Positions 1-12,531 of a stretch of 64,000 nucleotides of DNA are shown in pieces. Origin of the DNA: Nannochloropsis oceanica (taxonomy: Eukaryota; Sar; Eustigmatophyceae; Eustigmatales; Monodopsidaceae); NCBI GenBank assembly GCA_004519485.1, contig CP038134.1, forward strand, positions 434,001 to 498,000. The letters run 5' to 3'. Both the position numbers and the translations under genes were made by a program. Every line of letters starts with the position of its first letter. Position 1 is the stretch's first letter. The notes beneath the pieces were generated by a model. That model was not told where the DNA came from. It saw only the letters and a list, made by a program, of their open reading frames with translations, and did no database searches.

Positions 1-295
1 CACATTATTTGGAGATATCTGGTCTATTTTTTTTAATATCCATGTGATGAGATTGTTCGTGAAGCATGAAGGTAACTTTTTCTGACAGCCCTACGGATAT
101 ATTAAAAATTCGCGCAATTGCTTTCTAGGCTCGCAGGAAAAGCCTGCTTCTCATTTACATTTTTTGCATCGCATGCTAGTACCACCACCGGCAGGGCAAT
201 CACCTACCGTACATTTTTGAAACCATCGGAATGCCCAGGATGCCACAGCCGGCCTTCTGAGAAACATTCTCGCCACCTCCTCCCCACCAAAAAAA
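1..295. other. Intergenic, window left edge
   Basis: AT-rich left end followed by the region downstream of the transporter gene on the minus strand. No coding pattern or RNA gene is visible. It probably holds the 3' UTR of the transporter. Confidence 0.5.
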
Positions 296-1642
296 TTAGA
301 CCGCACCCACCGGGACCTGCTTCTCCCCCCCATTCCTTCCCCCCTCCGTGGACATAATCAACGGCACCGCCTCAATGGACCCTGCCCCCTTCAATACCTC
401 CTTGCTATCATACTCGTCCATCTCCATCTGATACCCTAGCTTAAAAAACTCGTCCGCGCCCAACGGCTTGTCAACCGCCCGCATCGGCGCCTGCTGGTAG
501 AACGACCCCCCCACCAAACAAAGCACCAACGCCGAAATCCCCAGCGGCGACGCATGCTTATCCCAAATGAACACATTCAAGAGAATTGTGATAAACTTAT
601 TAATAACCCCCACCAGCGTAAACGTGGTCGCCGACACCAAGCTCCTACAACTCCACCCCGTGTACCCTATCAACGTCCCCACGACAGAACTAACCGCCAA
701 CATGACCAAGCCCATCTTCGTCCACATCCACGCTTCCCCACCCCCTAACCCACTCCCTCCCTCCATCAAACTAAAGTCCTGGAAATCTCCCATTAGATAA
801 CCCAGGCAAAACATCGGCGCGACACTCAAAAAATTCGTGTAAAAAGTAGGGCCCCACATGCTGTTAAACCTCACTCCACTCGTGATCTTCTTCCCGTACG
901 TCATCTCGAAACAGATGGTCACAAAATATAGAATCGCCCACGAATATGCCGCCAGCCCATCCATCTTAAACTGGCTATCGGTTTGGACATAACCGTAGGC
1001 ACCCGCCGCAATCGTCAACAGAGCCAAGCACGACCGACGGGAAGGCAACTCCCGCCCCAGGAAAATGAAGTCACACAACGAGACAGCTAAAGGGGTACAG
1101 GACCGAAAGATAATGACCGTCTCAACGTTCGAGTGAGAAAGGGCGCGCATGTTGCAGTACACGCCCAAGACGAAGGCGACAGTGTAGACAAGGTAGGGTT
1201 TGACTCTGCTGCTTTCCAGAGGATCGGGGGGGACGATGTGCAGGCGTTGAAGGAGGAGGATGATGCCAACGGCGAAGAGTAGTTGGACAACTGTCACGAA
1301 AGACGGGACGGGCACTGTTTGTGTAGGTGGAGAAAGGAGAGAGAGTGAAAATGAGGTACGAGGTTGGTAAATCGTGCGCCGACGCGGGGTGGGCGAAGTA
1401 CTGAAGCTCGAGTGTGGCAGGCCCCAGTCTCATAAGCGTCCTCGTGCGTCTTGATACCCTTTTATCACCCAACTATCTGTCACTCTGTCCTCCGTCTCCG
1501 CCTTTTTCTCCCCGTATTTTCCTCGAACACGAGACATACCGTAGTACATGGCCAGTTTGTTGAACAGAAGCATGGTCCCGCTGCATACCGAGTAGGAGGC
1601 TACGGCAGCAGGCACCCGCAGATGCGGTGGCAGGAAATCCAT
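296..1642 (-). CDS. Nucleotide-sugar transporter, SLC35 / GDP-mannose transporter-like
   Basis: Drug/metabolite transporter superfamily protein, probably a Golgi or ER antiporter that exchanges a nucleotide sugar for the nucleoside monophosphate. Model: complement of 1540-1642 and 296-1314, with a 225-base GT-AG intron (phase 1). The start is the ATG at 1642. Exon 1 encodes the first membrane segment with S-x-x-MLLFNKLAMYY. Joining gives V-PVPSFVTVVQLLFAVG, the conserved second helix of SLC35D/GONST-type carriers. About nine or ten hydrophobic segments follow, with WGPTFYTN and FTLVGVINKF, as in the triose-phosphate/nucleotide-sugar translocator family. The product is 373 residues, normal for the family, with a hydrophilic tail. 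The substrate cannot be read from the sequence; GDP-mannose, UDP-glucuronate and UDP-GalNAc carriers all fit. It is divergent from the MgtC-like gene. Confidence 0.85.
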
Positions 1643-2566
1643 TTTTTTAGAGTGTCGAATGGTTGCGCGTGTAACCTGTCTTTTCGTTTGTGGTTGGGGA
1701 TCGTGTGGAAATGAGTGAAGAGAAAATGGGTGCCCGGGTGGTATATGACATTGAACGGCTGATGCGCCACTATCCGGGAAATGAGACCCCATTCTCAAGC
1801 TTTTATATGTGGATATGTGTGATGGTATGTACTATGGATTTAGAGGGTCGTAGCATCCTTTGGGCCTTGAAAGCCCGCAGTTTTTGATTTCAATCAAGGC
1901 CCATTTTGGTGTTGAGTGGGCTCGTCGACGATGCAGACACGGTCACTTGGTCGGGAATCCTTGAATGGGAATCGCCAACGTGGTTTTGATACGATCCGGC
2001 TGACGGCATGCAATGAGCACTGACATTTGGGTGGAAGCGAAAGCCGTACACAGGGAAGGGGCGCCGTGTACTGCTTCCGCTCGGCGGCCCACCTTCGCAG
2101 GGCATTATCGGGGCAGAGGCCCAGAACCTTCAAAGATGCTTTTACAAAACACATACAAACTTCTTGAAAGAATTATAAACCTATGCTGGCAATGATACAT
2201 GATACCGTCCTGTGAAATTTGCACCAAGTATGCAGCATGAGTAGCATGGCACATAGGTTGCACGTCTTGGTAGAGCCACCAAGTGCCAATCCGCAGTGAA
2301 CTAACTTACTGTAGCGATGGGGACGAGAAAACACTTCTCTCACAGTCAGGGCATCCCGTCCCTGTCCCTAAGCCCACGGTAATTTCAAGCCTATATCCCT
2401 TTAAAATTGACGGCAATGTCCACCTCTACAATATACAGCACACTTGCCAATCGCTTGTGGCTTGGACAGACCCAGCCACCCAGACAAAGGGCCCAAGAAC
2501 GAGAAGCAAGCAATAACCAAGGCTGAGTCACGGTCCGCAGTCCCACGCTTACCACCCAGCACTGCC
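1643..2566. other. Intergenic, divergent promoters
   Basis: Separates the minus-strand transporter from the plus-strand MgtC-like gene, so it should carry both promoters. Short open frames exist on both strands but none has a recognisable product. No TATA box or repeat stands out. Confidence 0.5.
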
Positions 2567-3567
2567 ATGGAGGGACCATCATCACCCCGTGCCTGTAGAA
2601 GCCCCAGGAGGTGGTCTTTGCTCACGATGGTGTGCGGAGTGCTGGCGCTAGTGTCACATTTGGAGTCCCTCGCTCAAGCTTTCACATTCGCACCTGGAGG
2701 GTCGTCCTTAGCCCGTCTTCCAAGCAGGGCCCGCGCCGCTGCCAACCGAGGACTGAACCCTTCCTCTTCCGAGGCCCTGTTGTGGCAGCTGGGAGGCAGT
2801 GCCGTCTTACTGTCGCAAACATGGCCGCAGCGGCAGCAGCAGCAGCAGTGGCAACGTCATCGTAGCCTCAGGTTACACAATACAATGGGAGTCGGCATCT
2901 CAGAATTGGAGATCGTGTCACGCTTGCTCATGGCTACCTTCGCAGGTGCAGCGATTGGGTTTGAGCGGCGATATTCAGAGAGACCCGCAGGGTTGCGGAC
3001 CATGGCGTTGGTCAGTCTTGGTGCGGCGATCTTCACGATAATTTCCTTGGGTATTCCGGGAGATAAAAGCCGCATGGCTGCCTCGGTAGCGTCAGGGGTG
3101 GGGTTCATTGGTGCGGGAGTGATATCTCAAAATGGGTTCGAAGAAACGAGTAAGTCGGGGGGACGAAGAATTCAGCAAGTAAATGGCCTGACCACCGCGA
3201 CGGCCATCTGGGTGTCAGCGGCGTTAGGAGTGTCCAGTGGCGCCGGGCTGAATTTATTGACTTTCATGGGGGCGGCCTTAGCAGTGTGTGTGTTGCGGGT
3301 CGGGAGGCTGACTCGGTTGTTGCGACTGCGTCGCCGGGATTTTGCGAGCCTGACGGAGAAGACCAAGAAGGCCTTAAATATCAAGGTGACTTCCTCTTCC
3401 ACCCCTTCCCCGTCCTCCTTCACACCTTCTTCGGGTTCTTCATCCTTTACTCCTCGTCAGCCACCCCCAAGCACACAACAGACATTGCTCGTGGCCGGTG
3501 GCGCAGGAGGAGTTGGCACCCTGCAGTCTCCCTCGCAGTCAGACTCGCCCTTCTTGGTGAGGACCAA

Positions 3568-3598
<31 letters not shown>

Positions 3599-3943
3599 GC
3601 AGCAGAAGCAGCAGCAGCAGCAGCCGCCGCCGCTTCGTCGAGGAAAATAAACTGGCAAAATCGAGGAGAGAAGGAGGATGACGTCGGGGAGTTAACGCTA
3701 GGCAACCTGGGTTCTTCCAAATTCGGGATTGGTGTGCCACCGCCGAGTGATTTGTACGAGACGACCAAGGCCGGTGGGCTGGGTTCGCAGCAGATGGATT
3801 TTGGGGCGGGGTACGGGGGGGGAGGGGACATGGGGGAAGGGGGAGGGATGATATTTTCGTCGGGAGGAGGTTGTGGCGAAGGGGAGGGGCCCCCGATCTC
3901 GGTAGGTGGAGATTTGGGTGTTTTGGAAGGTGGTGGTGCCTGA
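2567..3943 (+). CDS. MgtC/SapB family membrane protein, predicted plastid-targeted
   Basis: 458 residues from the ATG at 2567; the frame is open further upstream, but only this start places a signal peptide at the N-terminus. Residues 1-40 form a basic, hydrophobic signal sequence ending LAQAFTFAP, like the A-F-A-P cleavage motif of secondary-plastid presequences. The MgtC domain spans about residues 107-255: an acidic start, then IGFERRYSERPAGLRTMALV, ASGVGFIGAGVI and VNGLTTATAIWVSAALG, with four or five membrane helices. In bacteria this family is tied to Mg2+ starvation and ATP synthase control. A plastid role in ion or ATP homeostasis is inference. The roughly 200-residue C-terminal tail is low-complexity (Ser, Ala/Glu, Gly) and is not part of bacterial MgtC. 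Confidence 0.8.
3568..3632 (+). repeat. Coding GCA/AGC trinucleotide repeat (poly-Ala)
   Basis: Imperfect AGC/GCA repeat read as alanine runs broken by glutamate in the MgtC-like tail. It reads as poly-Ser in one other frame. It is one of several CAG-type repeats in coding sequence across the window. Confidence 0.85.
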
Positions 3944-4076
3944 AGATGAAACAGAAAATGACGGCGCTTTTGAGACTAGATTAGGGTGGGTAGGGAAAGA
4001 GTGTACAGGTGTTTTTGTAGGGAAAAAGACTCACATTTTTGACGTCCGAAACGAGCTATCGCGAACTTAAAAAATC

Positions 4077-4086
4077 AATAAATAAA
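4077..4086 (+). terminator. Tandem AATAAA poly(A) signals
   Basis: Two overlapping AATAAA hexamers about 135 bases downstream of the MgtC-like stop codon, in an AT-rich stretch. The position fits a cleavage and polyadenylation signal for that gene. Confidence 0.45.
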
Positions 4087-4491
4087 ATTAAATTGCGCCC
4101 CAAAAACACAAAATTAAGACACACGACAAGTGATGAAAGGCGAGCGCCGCGCGCTGCTCGGACATGTACCAACCATCGACCTTATAGCATATACCCACAC
4201 CTCTGACACATAACCTCCGTACCTATGTCTCCATCTCTGTCTTTCCAACACTCATGTTGCAAATTTTCTCGCTTGTGTCCAACGGAAAATGGCCGTCTTT
4301 TTCTCTTCCTCGTGTACAGGGGCGTATGCGGCGGGGGCTCCCTTCTCACTTTCTTGCCGTCGCCTGACTCCTCCAATCCAGTCTCAAGCGCAACCGCCCA
4401 CTCACGTTTTACAGGAAACTCCAAGGACGACCTCTATCAGGGTGGCCGGGCTGGACGTGCCAAGTCTACCAGCGCGCAGCAGCACCAAAGT

Positions 4492-5936
4492 ATGGAAACG
4501 ACGCTTCCGCTTGAAGGAAGTTTAGCTCCTCTACTCAACAACCCCCTAGTCCTGACGTACACCCTGTTCATGAGCTTGATGCTCCTGAGTCTGTTGCGGG
4601 TAAGTGATTGGTGAGACTTGTTGCAGAAGCCTCGAGTCTTTTATTTTCCTCGTATGTCCCGTCCAAGTGCGCCGCCACGTCGTCTCGCGGTAAATCGCTC
4701 AGTTTCAGTACAGATCGGGGCATGTTTGTAGAGATGGTCTCTTCGGTGTACACAAAGTTCACGTTCTTACTTGCTGCTATGCTGTATGCGTCCCTCCCTG
4801 TCATCCGTGCCCCTAGTCCCTTCCTGCCACCCGTGTCCCTAGCCCCTCACCCGCAACGTCTAAGGACCATGCTCCGTTCTCGCTACTCGAAAGGCTCGTA
4901 CATCGCCATGTTGACCCTCACAACGTGTTTCGCACTCGTGCACCTTTATTCACAGTACGCCAGCGCCCGCAACGCCATGGCGTTCCAAACAGGTCCCCTC
5001 CTCTTCAAGCGCCACGGCGGCCTCAGCCTTCCTCTTCCACTCTCCCCGTCCTCCCTGTCCTCCTTCTCCTCTACCACAACATGCCCCCCTTCCAGCTACA
5101 TCCCTTGTGTAATAAACGAGACATTTACACCATGTGGTACCTTAATGCCGAACCCCGTCCATCGCATCCTTCCTCGAAGCAATGTCAAGGAAAGGATTCT
5201 CATCATAGGAGACGTCCACGGCTGCCTCGAAGAACTCCAATCCCTCCTTATCAAGGCCAATTACTCCCCTCAACAAGACACGGTGATACTCGTCGGGGAC
5301 CTGGTCAACAAAGGGCCGCTCTCAGCAGAAACTGTGCAATATTGTCGAGAGAATAACTTCTTGTCTGTGCGGGGCAACCATGATGATTCTGCGCTGTCGG
5401 CATTTTTCCGGACCGGAAAGTTCAAGGGGATGGCGACTTTGCCTCCGGCATACGAATATGTGACAAAACTGAAGGAGGAGGATGTGAAATGGTTAAATGC
5501 CTTACCGTACACGTGGTCGATTCCTCACATGGGGGTAGCGGTGGTGCATGCTGGCATGCTACCCGGAAGGAGCATAGGACGACAAACAGCTTCAGATATG
5601 AGTAGGATGCGTAGTGTGGTAAAAAGGGGTGGTGAGGGGGAGAAATGGTTGGAAGGCGTAGATTACATTCGGGAGAATGAGGAGGAAGCGGCGCCGTGGG
5701 CGAAGGTCTGGTCGGAAGAAGGGAAGGAGGAGGGGGGGGGAGAAGTGGAGCAGGAGAGGCCGCATTTGTATTTTGGGCATGATGCGAGGAGGGGGATCCA
5801 GGTGGAAAGGAAAGCGACAGGATTGGACACTGGCTGTTGTTATGGTCGGGAGCTGACCCTGGCGGTGCTCCCGGGGGGAGAGAGGGTGTCGGTGAAGGCT
5901 TTCAGGGCTTACCAGATGCCGCATGGGAAGGAGTAG
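4492..5936 (+). CDS. ApaH-like phosphatase (ALPH), membrane-anchored
   Basis: PPP-family metallophosphatase of the ApaH-like group, enzymes acting on dinucleoside polyphosphates or, in trypanosomes, on mRNA caps. Metal-site motifs in order: GDVHGC (near 5207), GDLVNKGP (near 5295), RGNHDD (near 5370), VHAGMLPG and YFGHDARRGIQ. GDLVNKGP is the ALPH signature in place of GDxVDRG. The N-terminus is unresolved. The ATG at 4492 gives a hydrophobic segment ending at a good donor (GTAAGT, 4600). A phase-compatible acceptor ends at 4733, followed by an ATG, which could also be an alternative first exon. A second hydrophobic segment (near 4890-4950) precedes the catalytic domain, so the enzyme is probably membrane-bound or secretory. 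The C-terminal catalytic region, about 5180-5936, is secure. Confidence 0.75.
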
Positions 5937-6339
5937 AGAGAGGTAGGGAGGGAAAGAGGGAGGACCGATGGCAATTGTTGGGTCGAAATGATTGTTTGAG
6001 GGAGAGCCCATGCGCTTGAGAAATGCCATGTCGACTCTGTTTCTGGTGTACATCGGACGTGTCTGGCTTTGTCGGTAGAACGTTATCCAATTTTATATCA
6101 AGATGACAATGAAACAAATTTTGACACCTGTGTATTTCAATCGATAAAAATTGTATGGGCTAGGAGACAAGCGTCACATTATGGCGTCTCACAATTCGAT
6201 TCTAATCGGCCATTATTTTAGTATTCTTCTTTACTTATTTATGCTTTGTCGGGCCTTGGTCCGAGTCCGAGCTGTCTACACAGAGCTTCGCCCTATTCTC
6301 CTCCTCCTCATCTCCTTCTCTTTTGTTGCACTTACTATC
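5937..6339. other. Intergenic, convergent 3' ends
   Basis: Lies between the tail-to-tail ApaH-like and TRAPPC8 genes and probably contains both 3' UTRs. It is AT-rich in the middle. No gene is visible. Confidence 0.5.
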
Positions 6340-9300
6340 TTAAAGCATCCTGCTTCCATCTTCCCCACCACCATCCTCCTCTGCTCCTCCTTCCCGTCCC
6401 ATCCCGTCCTCTCCCTCTCCCTCTACCTCCCCAAGCTCCAACTGCTGCCGTGCTTGCTCCTGTCCCTCCGTGCTGAAAGTCTGATCCTCCGCCACCTCCA
6501 CCTCCACCTCCCCATCACCCCCCTCTCCCTTTCCCTCCCTTTCGCCGTCTATTGCTCTTTCTGTTGCTGCTGCTGCTGCTGCTACAGGCATAGGAGAAGC
6601 GTAGGAGCGGGGAGGTGCAGAGGACGTCACCATTGAAAGAGGAGGAGAAAACGAAGCCCCGCTCTCCCCTCTCCCCCCCCCTTCCTCCGCCTCTTCCTCC
6701 TCCCGCGTCCCTACCAGAGATCGATCCAAAGGCGTAAGACGCGTGTCCACGTCCTCCATTGTTTCCTCTCTCTCCTCCTCTCCCCCTACCAAGGGCGCCG
6801 GGGAAAGCAACATGCTCTCGGCCTCCTCTGCTCTGCCCTCCCTTTCTCCTCCCGAGCCCCCTTTTGCTCGTGCTTGCTCCACGAGCACCACAAGCCTTTC
6901 AGACAGATCGTCATCAACCCATCCTCCCGCTTTCCCTCCTTCCTTCTCCTTTACCTCCTCATTTTTCTCTCCAGACAGCCCCAACGCAGACGAAATCCGC
7001 CCCGCCCTGCCCCCCCCCTTTACGTCAGAAGCAGTACCAGCAGCACCAGCACCGACAGCACCAGCTGCCGCAACAGATGAAGCTTCCACTTTAATCAAAT
7101 ACTGCGCCGAGAAAATATATGGAACTCGTACGGTGTTACCATGCAAGATTTTTAGCTTACTCGAGTTGAGGGCTCCTGGGACCAGCTGGGAAGCGTTCGC
7201 GGCCATAAGGACCACAAATCGAAACCTGTTTAAATCATACACACCCGGACGGAGAAACATCGCGCGGATGGGTAGACGAACGCTCGTGCCAGGTAAAAGG
7301 GCCTTGATCTCCCTACTGGTGCTCCCTACCCATAGAAAGGAGGGGGACGCCGCTGCTTTGTTGGCGCTCTGTCTCTTCCCCGATGGGGCCGAAAGCGCCT
7401 CAAACACAAAATCGACCGACATGTCCGTCATCCGGTTGTGCACCGTCACTAAAACATCAGCGTAGCAATTTTGCAACAACCCCCCTTTCCTCCCTTCCCT
7501 CCTCCCTGCTGCTCCTTCGGCGAGAGAATGCGCGAGACGACCCATAACGAGGGAAGGGGCATCGACGGTGATGGTGAGAGGAGCGGCTGAAGTGGGATCG
7601 AGAGTCAAAGGGCGGACGGCGTGATTGAGAACTTGATGTTGACCTAAGCAAATGCGTGTTTGTGGCCGTTGCTGTTGCTCTCCTTCTTGTTGTTGGTGGG
7701 CTTGGGCTTGTTTGAGGTGAGAAGTCGTTGTCAGACGCCAAATTACGATGAGCGTTAAAGTAGCACGTCCCCGGGGGACAACTGCGGCGAGGTGACCTTT
7801 CCGACCACTACCCTCCATACCCATCCCTAGTTTGGGAGACATCGGTCGGTGCTCGGGCGAGGACGAGGACGAGGTGGGGCTTATGTGATGGTCACTACCA
7901 GCGCCTACGGTAGCAGCGGCAGCGGCAGCGGCAGCAGCGGATTCGATAGCGGCGACTTCGCGCGCTTTTTCCTCGGCCTTTTTTCGTTTGATTTCTCCGA
8001 GGCTAAGAGGGCCGCATTCTTGTCGTCCGCCTTTGCCGTTGGAAGCAGTGGAGGCGGCGGCGGAGGTGGTTTCGCGGCGCTTGGCTTCATCGCGGGCCGT
8101 ACGGTAGGACTGACTGGCGTTTTCTACGTAAAGAAAATCGAGGGAGGCCCAGGAGGAGGACGACGAAGAAGGGAGGGAGGTCATGAAAGGTGTGGGGAGA
8201 AAGCCATCATCTATTACCATAGAGTTGGCGGTGGTTGAGGTAGAGGATGAGTTGGAGGACGTTAAAGAGGAGGAGAGAGAGAAAGTAGAAGAGGACACAC
8301 GCAACGCCCCGCTCTGCAGCTCATGCTCGTACACTACCAGATCCTCCTCTCTCTCCAACGGAATCAGCCGATAGTGCAACGTCGTCCGCTCCTGCCAGCC
8401 CATGGTCGCCGCCCCTCCGCCTCCCATCAGAATCCCACCAATCGGCTCGAGCCTCCACAGCCGACTAAGGGCAACAACTGAGTGAAGCTCTACCTCCCTA
8501 TCCGATGCTGAGCCATCAGTCCGATAATTCGACACATTAAGCGACAAGATACACTCCCCTGGTTGGGAATAAGAGGGAGAGACAGAAGGCACCACAGACA
8601 CGGACGGCAGGACACATACGTCCTGCGCGACCTCGGTGTAACGATACTCCTGACTCTCTGTCCCCACGGCTGTTCCGCCTCCACCTGTTGCATGTTGCCG
8701 CTCATACCGCACAAGCACCCTCAAGGTTTGCTTTCCTCCTCCCAGCCCTCGCACCCACACAGGCACTCTAACCGTACACCCTCCCCCGGCAGCAGCACCA
8801 GGGAGGCCCCCCGTAGCCACCCGAAAGACAGTCCCACTCATCCCCACCATACTCATACACACCCCTCCCCACACCCCTTGCTCCTTCTCTACCTCCGCAG
8901 GATCCCTCATAAACAGCCACGAGGGCAAATTACTCTTGGCATATACCGATGCCGCTGCTGCCAACCCCCTATTGGTTATCCTCAAGAAGGTCTTCACCAC
9001 CTCTCCTTGGAATAAGGCCTCAGGCAGCCCCTCCCACTCCACCTCCAGCAAAGGCAGCTCCGGCACCACCCTCGTGACGAATTTCACATCCATCCCTCTG
9101 GCCCGACTTGCCCTATGTTCCAGGGTGTCTTGTAGAAGAGGGCCAGGAGCAGAAAAGGAGATACTTCCCCAAAGCTGACCAAAGAGACGCCAACGAAGGC
9201 CGGTCACACGCAAAGTGCCGCACCGACGTGGGCGAATTTGAAGGGAGAGACGTTTTCGTTCGAGCGGTGCGAGATGAACTTCAATTGTTTCGGTTTCCAA

Positions 9301-10877
9301 GGGTATTGCTGCTCCAGCTCCTGCTCCTGTTGCCGAAAAAGAGGGGGAGGAGGAAGAAGAAGCTTGCGTATCGTCGAATGACGCAGACACCTGCATATCT
9401 GTTAGAGTGACAGAAATTTGCAAAGGGTTCTGCACCTCCACACTGACCGTAATTGGTTCATCCCTCCCTCCCCACCTCATCCCGCTGCCGCTGCCGCCAT
9501 GTCTCTTACTGAGCAACGCCGCTGACCTCGCTTCCTCCTTCGCGACCTTCCCCAACGCCGACACCCACTGTCGCATGCTCCCTCCTTTCTCGCCCATCAC
9601 TGCAGCTGTCTTCAACTCTCGCTGTAGCTCGCCTTTCATCTCCTCAACCTCCCCCCCCTGTGGTTCCTCCGTGCCTTGGGATATACTCAGTGTCTCTTCC
9701 ACCACCCACGGCAATCGTAAGTTTGGAACCACCACCTGATCTCCCTGCTGCTGCTGCTGAGGTTGCATGCCGCGGCATAACACAGCAACAAAGGTTTTAC
9801 TGCCGGCGTCGAGGTAGGGCACTACTGCTGCTAGCGCCGCTGGTCGGTCTCGGCATGTCTGCAGCAGATCCTGAAGAAGAGTCGCTTGAACCTTTGCTGA
9901 TAAGCCACTCCCTCCTCCTCTTTCTCTTCCTCCACCACTAGCAGCATGATCAGAGGTCACGAGCAACCTCAATAGGTGATAGAGCGCTCTTTCAGGGTGT
10001 CCGAGCAACAACAGCTGCCTCCCCAAGTTCAAGTGGATGTGGTCTAGGGCATGCTCCCACCAACTTCCTTCGTACAGAGCCAGTGCACTCGCATAGCACC
10101 TCACTGCATGCCTTTCCTGATGCTGTTTCTTCTGCTGCTGTTGCTGTTCCTTCTCAGAAGAGCAGGAAAGAAAAGTCTGTCCTGCCATGGACATGAAAAA
10201 AGCAAACTTCCGAATGTTTCCCCCTTGGAGGTAGGCCCAGGCGGCCTGCTCGACTAGAACAGCAGCGCAGAGGGGCGTCTCTTTCTTTGCGGCACTCACC
10301 AGCAGAATCGCAGCATCTACGGCTTTGGGGGGGCTGGCAGTGAGGAAAACTTCAGCCCCGCGGAGACTGGCCCGAGTGGCCATACGCGCACCACATCCAC
10401 TATGGCTGCTGCTACCGCTGCTGCTGCTGTTCACTTCCCCATTTATTCTTCCAGCAGCATAAGGAACCCCGGAGGCAGTGCCCACTCCCAGCTGCTGCTG
10501 CTCCTCTTCCTCTGCCCGTCGAAAATACGCCTTCACTGCCTCCTCAATCGCCACCTCCACATCCCTCTTGTACCTTCCCTCTCTCCCTCCCTCCCCTCCA
10601 GCCCCCCCTCCCCCATCCTCCAGCCCGCCTGTATTCAAATGAGAGTAGCACAGGGCAATCTGTTCGTACACACTCCCCAGGTGCAACCAGGCCTTGTCGC
10701 TCCTGTAATCATCCCTGACCAATTTGTAGTTACTCAAAGCCCCCTCCCAATCTTGCATCATGAACAACGTGTCCGCCAACAGCCTTATCTGACTTTCGAT
10801 TCGGTCGTAACGGTACAAAACCGGACGCAGGGAAACAGCACTAGGACTATTGCTACGAAGAAAGATACCCCCGTCAG

Positions 10878-10911
<34 letters not shown>

Positions 10912-12021
10912 CTGCTGCTGTGGTGGCTGCTCCGAATCGCGGGGCTTTCGCCAGAAGGACTTGACAAAATTCTTGACGCCTTTTCGGGATTGGGTGACAC
11001 TCGCTTGGAGGGTAAAGACACGGCGCTCCAGTGCTGGAATCACGATTTTCCACGTAAGCTCTAGCACAAAATCACGCAAGTTGAGCAGGTCCTCGCTACT
11101 TAGGCAGGCCCCACGCACGCTTTGCCCTCCCTCCCCTCCTCCTCCCACCACTGGATGCCGCACTCTAGCACAGTTCGAATCAAAGGGGAAGAATGGCTCA
11201 GCTGGCGGGTGTTGCTGCTGGAGCGGTAGGCGCCAGATGTCCGCTTGTTGAAGATTAGCAGATTGGGGAGGAAGGGAGTTGATGCGCAGGAGCTTGGAAG
11301 GAGAGGTAGGGAATTCAGCCTTCATTTGACGGAGAATTTCAGCAGCGTGAATCAAACCATTGGTGCCTTGGGCTATGCCTTCAGTTTCGTCGTGAAGGAG
11401 TACATACACCTTTGGGATGTCATGGGTGCCGAATTGGCCGGTTTGGAAGGAGGCAGGCCAGTGGTAGGCGAGGGAGAGCTCTTTGAAGCGCTCGATGGGG
11501 TTGGTGTCGGAAGAAGATACGACAAGGAGCATTGCGGCTGGACAGCCGAGTAGCTCCGGTTCCATGTATTGAAGTGATTGACGAAGGGAGGCCCGGAAAC
11601 GCTCGTACCAGGGCATGCGGCCTTCGTGAGCTGCGAGGGCGTCGCTTATGTCTTCGCGTTCCCGTACATGGACGACAGCCCCGCCTTCTCTCTCCTCGAA
11701 TGATAGCCAAGCACTCTGGGCTTCAAAAGTCCCTTCTCGCAAGGCAACAGCTTCGGCCAATTGGGCTTCGGCAAGGGTGCGAGGGCGAGGTGCCATCTCA
11801 CTGGCCTTGACGAATTGAACCCGAAATTCGTGGAGTTGGAGAGTGTGGGAACCTGACCGGAAGGGCACGACATTGTCGGCGGCAGAAAAAGCACTGAGCA
11901 GCTCATGAAACAACAGGCCATTCTTCCAGGAGACGCGTTCGACCTCGTCCGTCACCAAGGCCCCCACGGCCGGTGCGGGATGACTGTCGCTGCCATACCC
12001 ACCATCTCGGGGCCGCAGCAT
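6340..12021 (-). CDS. TRAPP III complex subunit TRAPPC8 / Trs85 homologue
   Basis: Subunit of the TRAPP III tethering complex, which activates Rab1/Ypt1 in ER-Golgi traffic and autophagy. Similarity to animal TRAPPC8 runs along the protein: VGALVTDEVERVSW and FHELLSAF near the N-terminus, MPWYERFRASLRQSL, the LLVVSSSD-x-NPIERFKEL block, KVYVLLHDE, then RGACLSSEDLLNLRDFV and a helical region ending in NFVKSFW before a TPR-like middle. The first clear ATG is at 12021, giving about 1893 residues. The frame stays open to 12114 without an ATG, so a short upstream exon is possible. It is longer than the human protein (about 1435) because of poly-Gln, Ser-rich and Glu/Gly-rich inserts, including CAG repeats near 10880-10920. 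The last 250 residues are acidic low-complexity. Confidence 0.85.
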
Positions 12022-12531
12022 CAGGTTGGTGGGGCTGGGCTGGGGGAGGGTTACGATCAACTCAAGCCTTCCTGGAATGCCTCTGTTGTGACTATCGCTC
12101 CAGGTGCGATTCACGCTGTTGCCGCTCCTCCTCGTCCTCGGCCTGTCGGTGCAAGAGTGAGGCCTTAATCAGGAATGAACGTTGTTGACGAAGGTCATCG
12201 GATGATCTCCGGGTCGAGCGAGAGCAAGGCGAGAGCAGCCCCTTGGCGAGGGGGAAGGCTGTCTCGCAATAATTATGACAAGACCACATCAACCCCACAA
12301 GCATCATCCAAAGGACACACAAAAGCTCCTGTCGCAGGTGATGTAATGGCCGGCTTGCTTAATTTGTGCCGGGCTCTCCTGGTCGTGGAGGGCCAAGCCT
12401 CTACTGTCAATTATGATGCCTCACCCCGTCTCCTCTTCAACCCACTCACGCGCCGCACGAATGCTCCTATATGCACCATTTAGGACGGCGGAGTCTCCAC
12501 GCCACGCAGTCTAACGACGCCGAACAGGCCG
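12022..12531. other. Intergenic, divergent promoters
   Basis: Upstream of both TRAPPC8 (minus) and the mitochondrial carrier (plus). It may hold a small 5' exon of TRAPPC8, since the frame continues past 12021. No other coding evidence. Confidence 0.4.

Noticed and set aside
1315-1539. Possible exon relic in the SLC35 intron (a frame resembling LELQYFA against TVVQLLFA).
   Set aside because: Needs a codon-sized gap and shares only a few identical codons, so it is not above chance.
3447-3831. Minus-strand frames across the MgtC-like tail.
   Set aside because: Shadows of the GCA repeat, giving poly-Leu or poly-Ala only.
4600-4863. Possible fourth exon relic in the first intron of the ApaH-like gene (GTACAC at 4748 against 4557).
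   Set aside because: About 17 of 24 positions match, then similarity stops. The segment is hydrophobic and T-rich, so chance or shared membrane-helix composition is enough.
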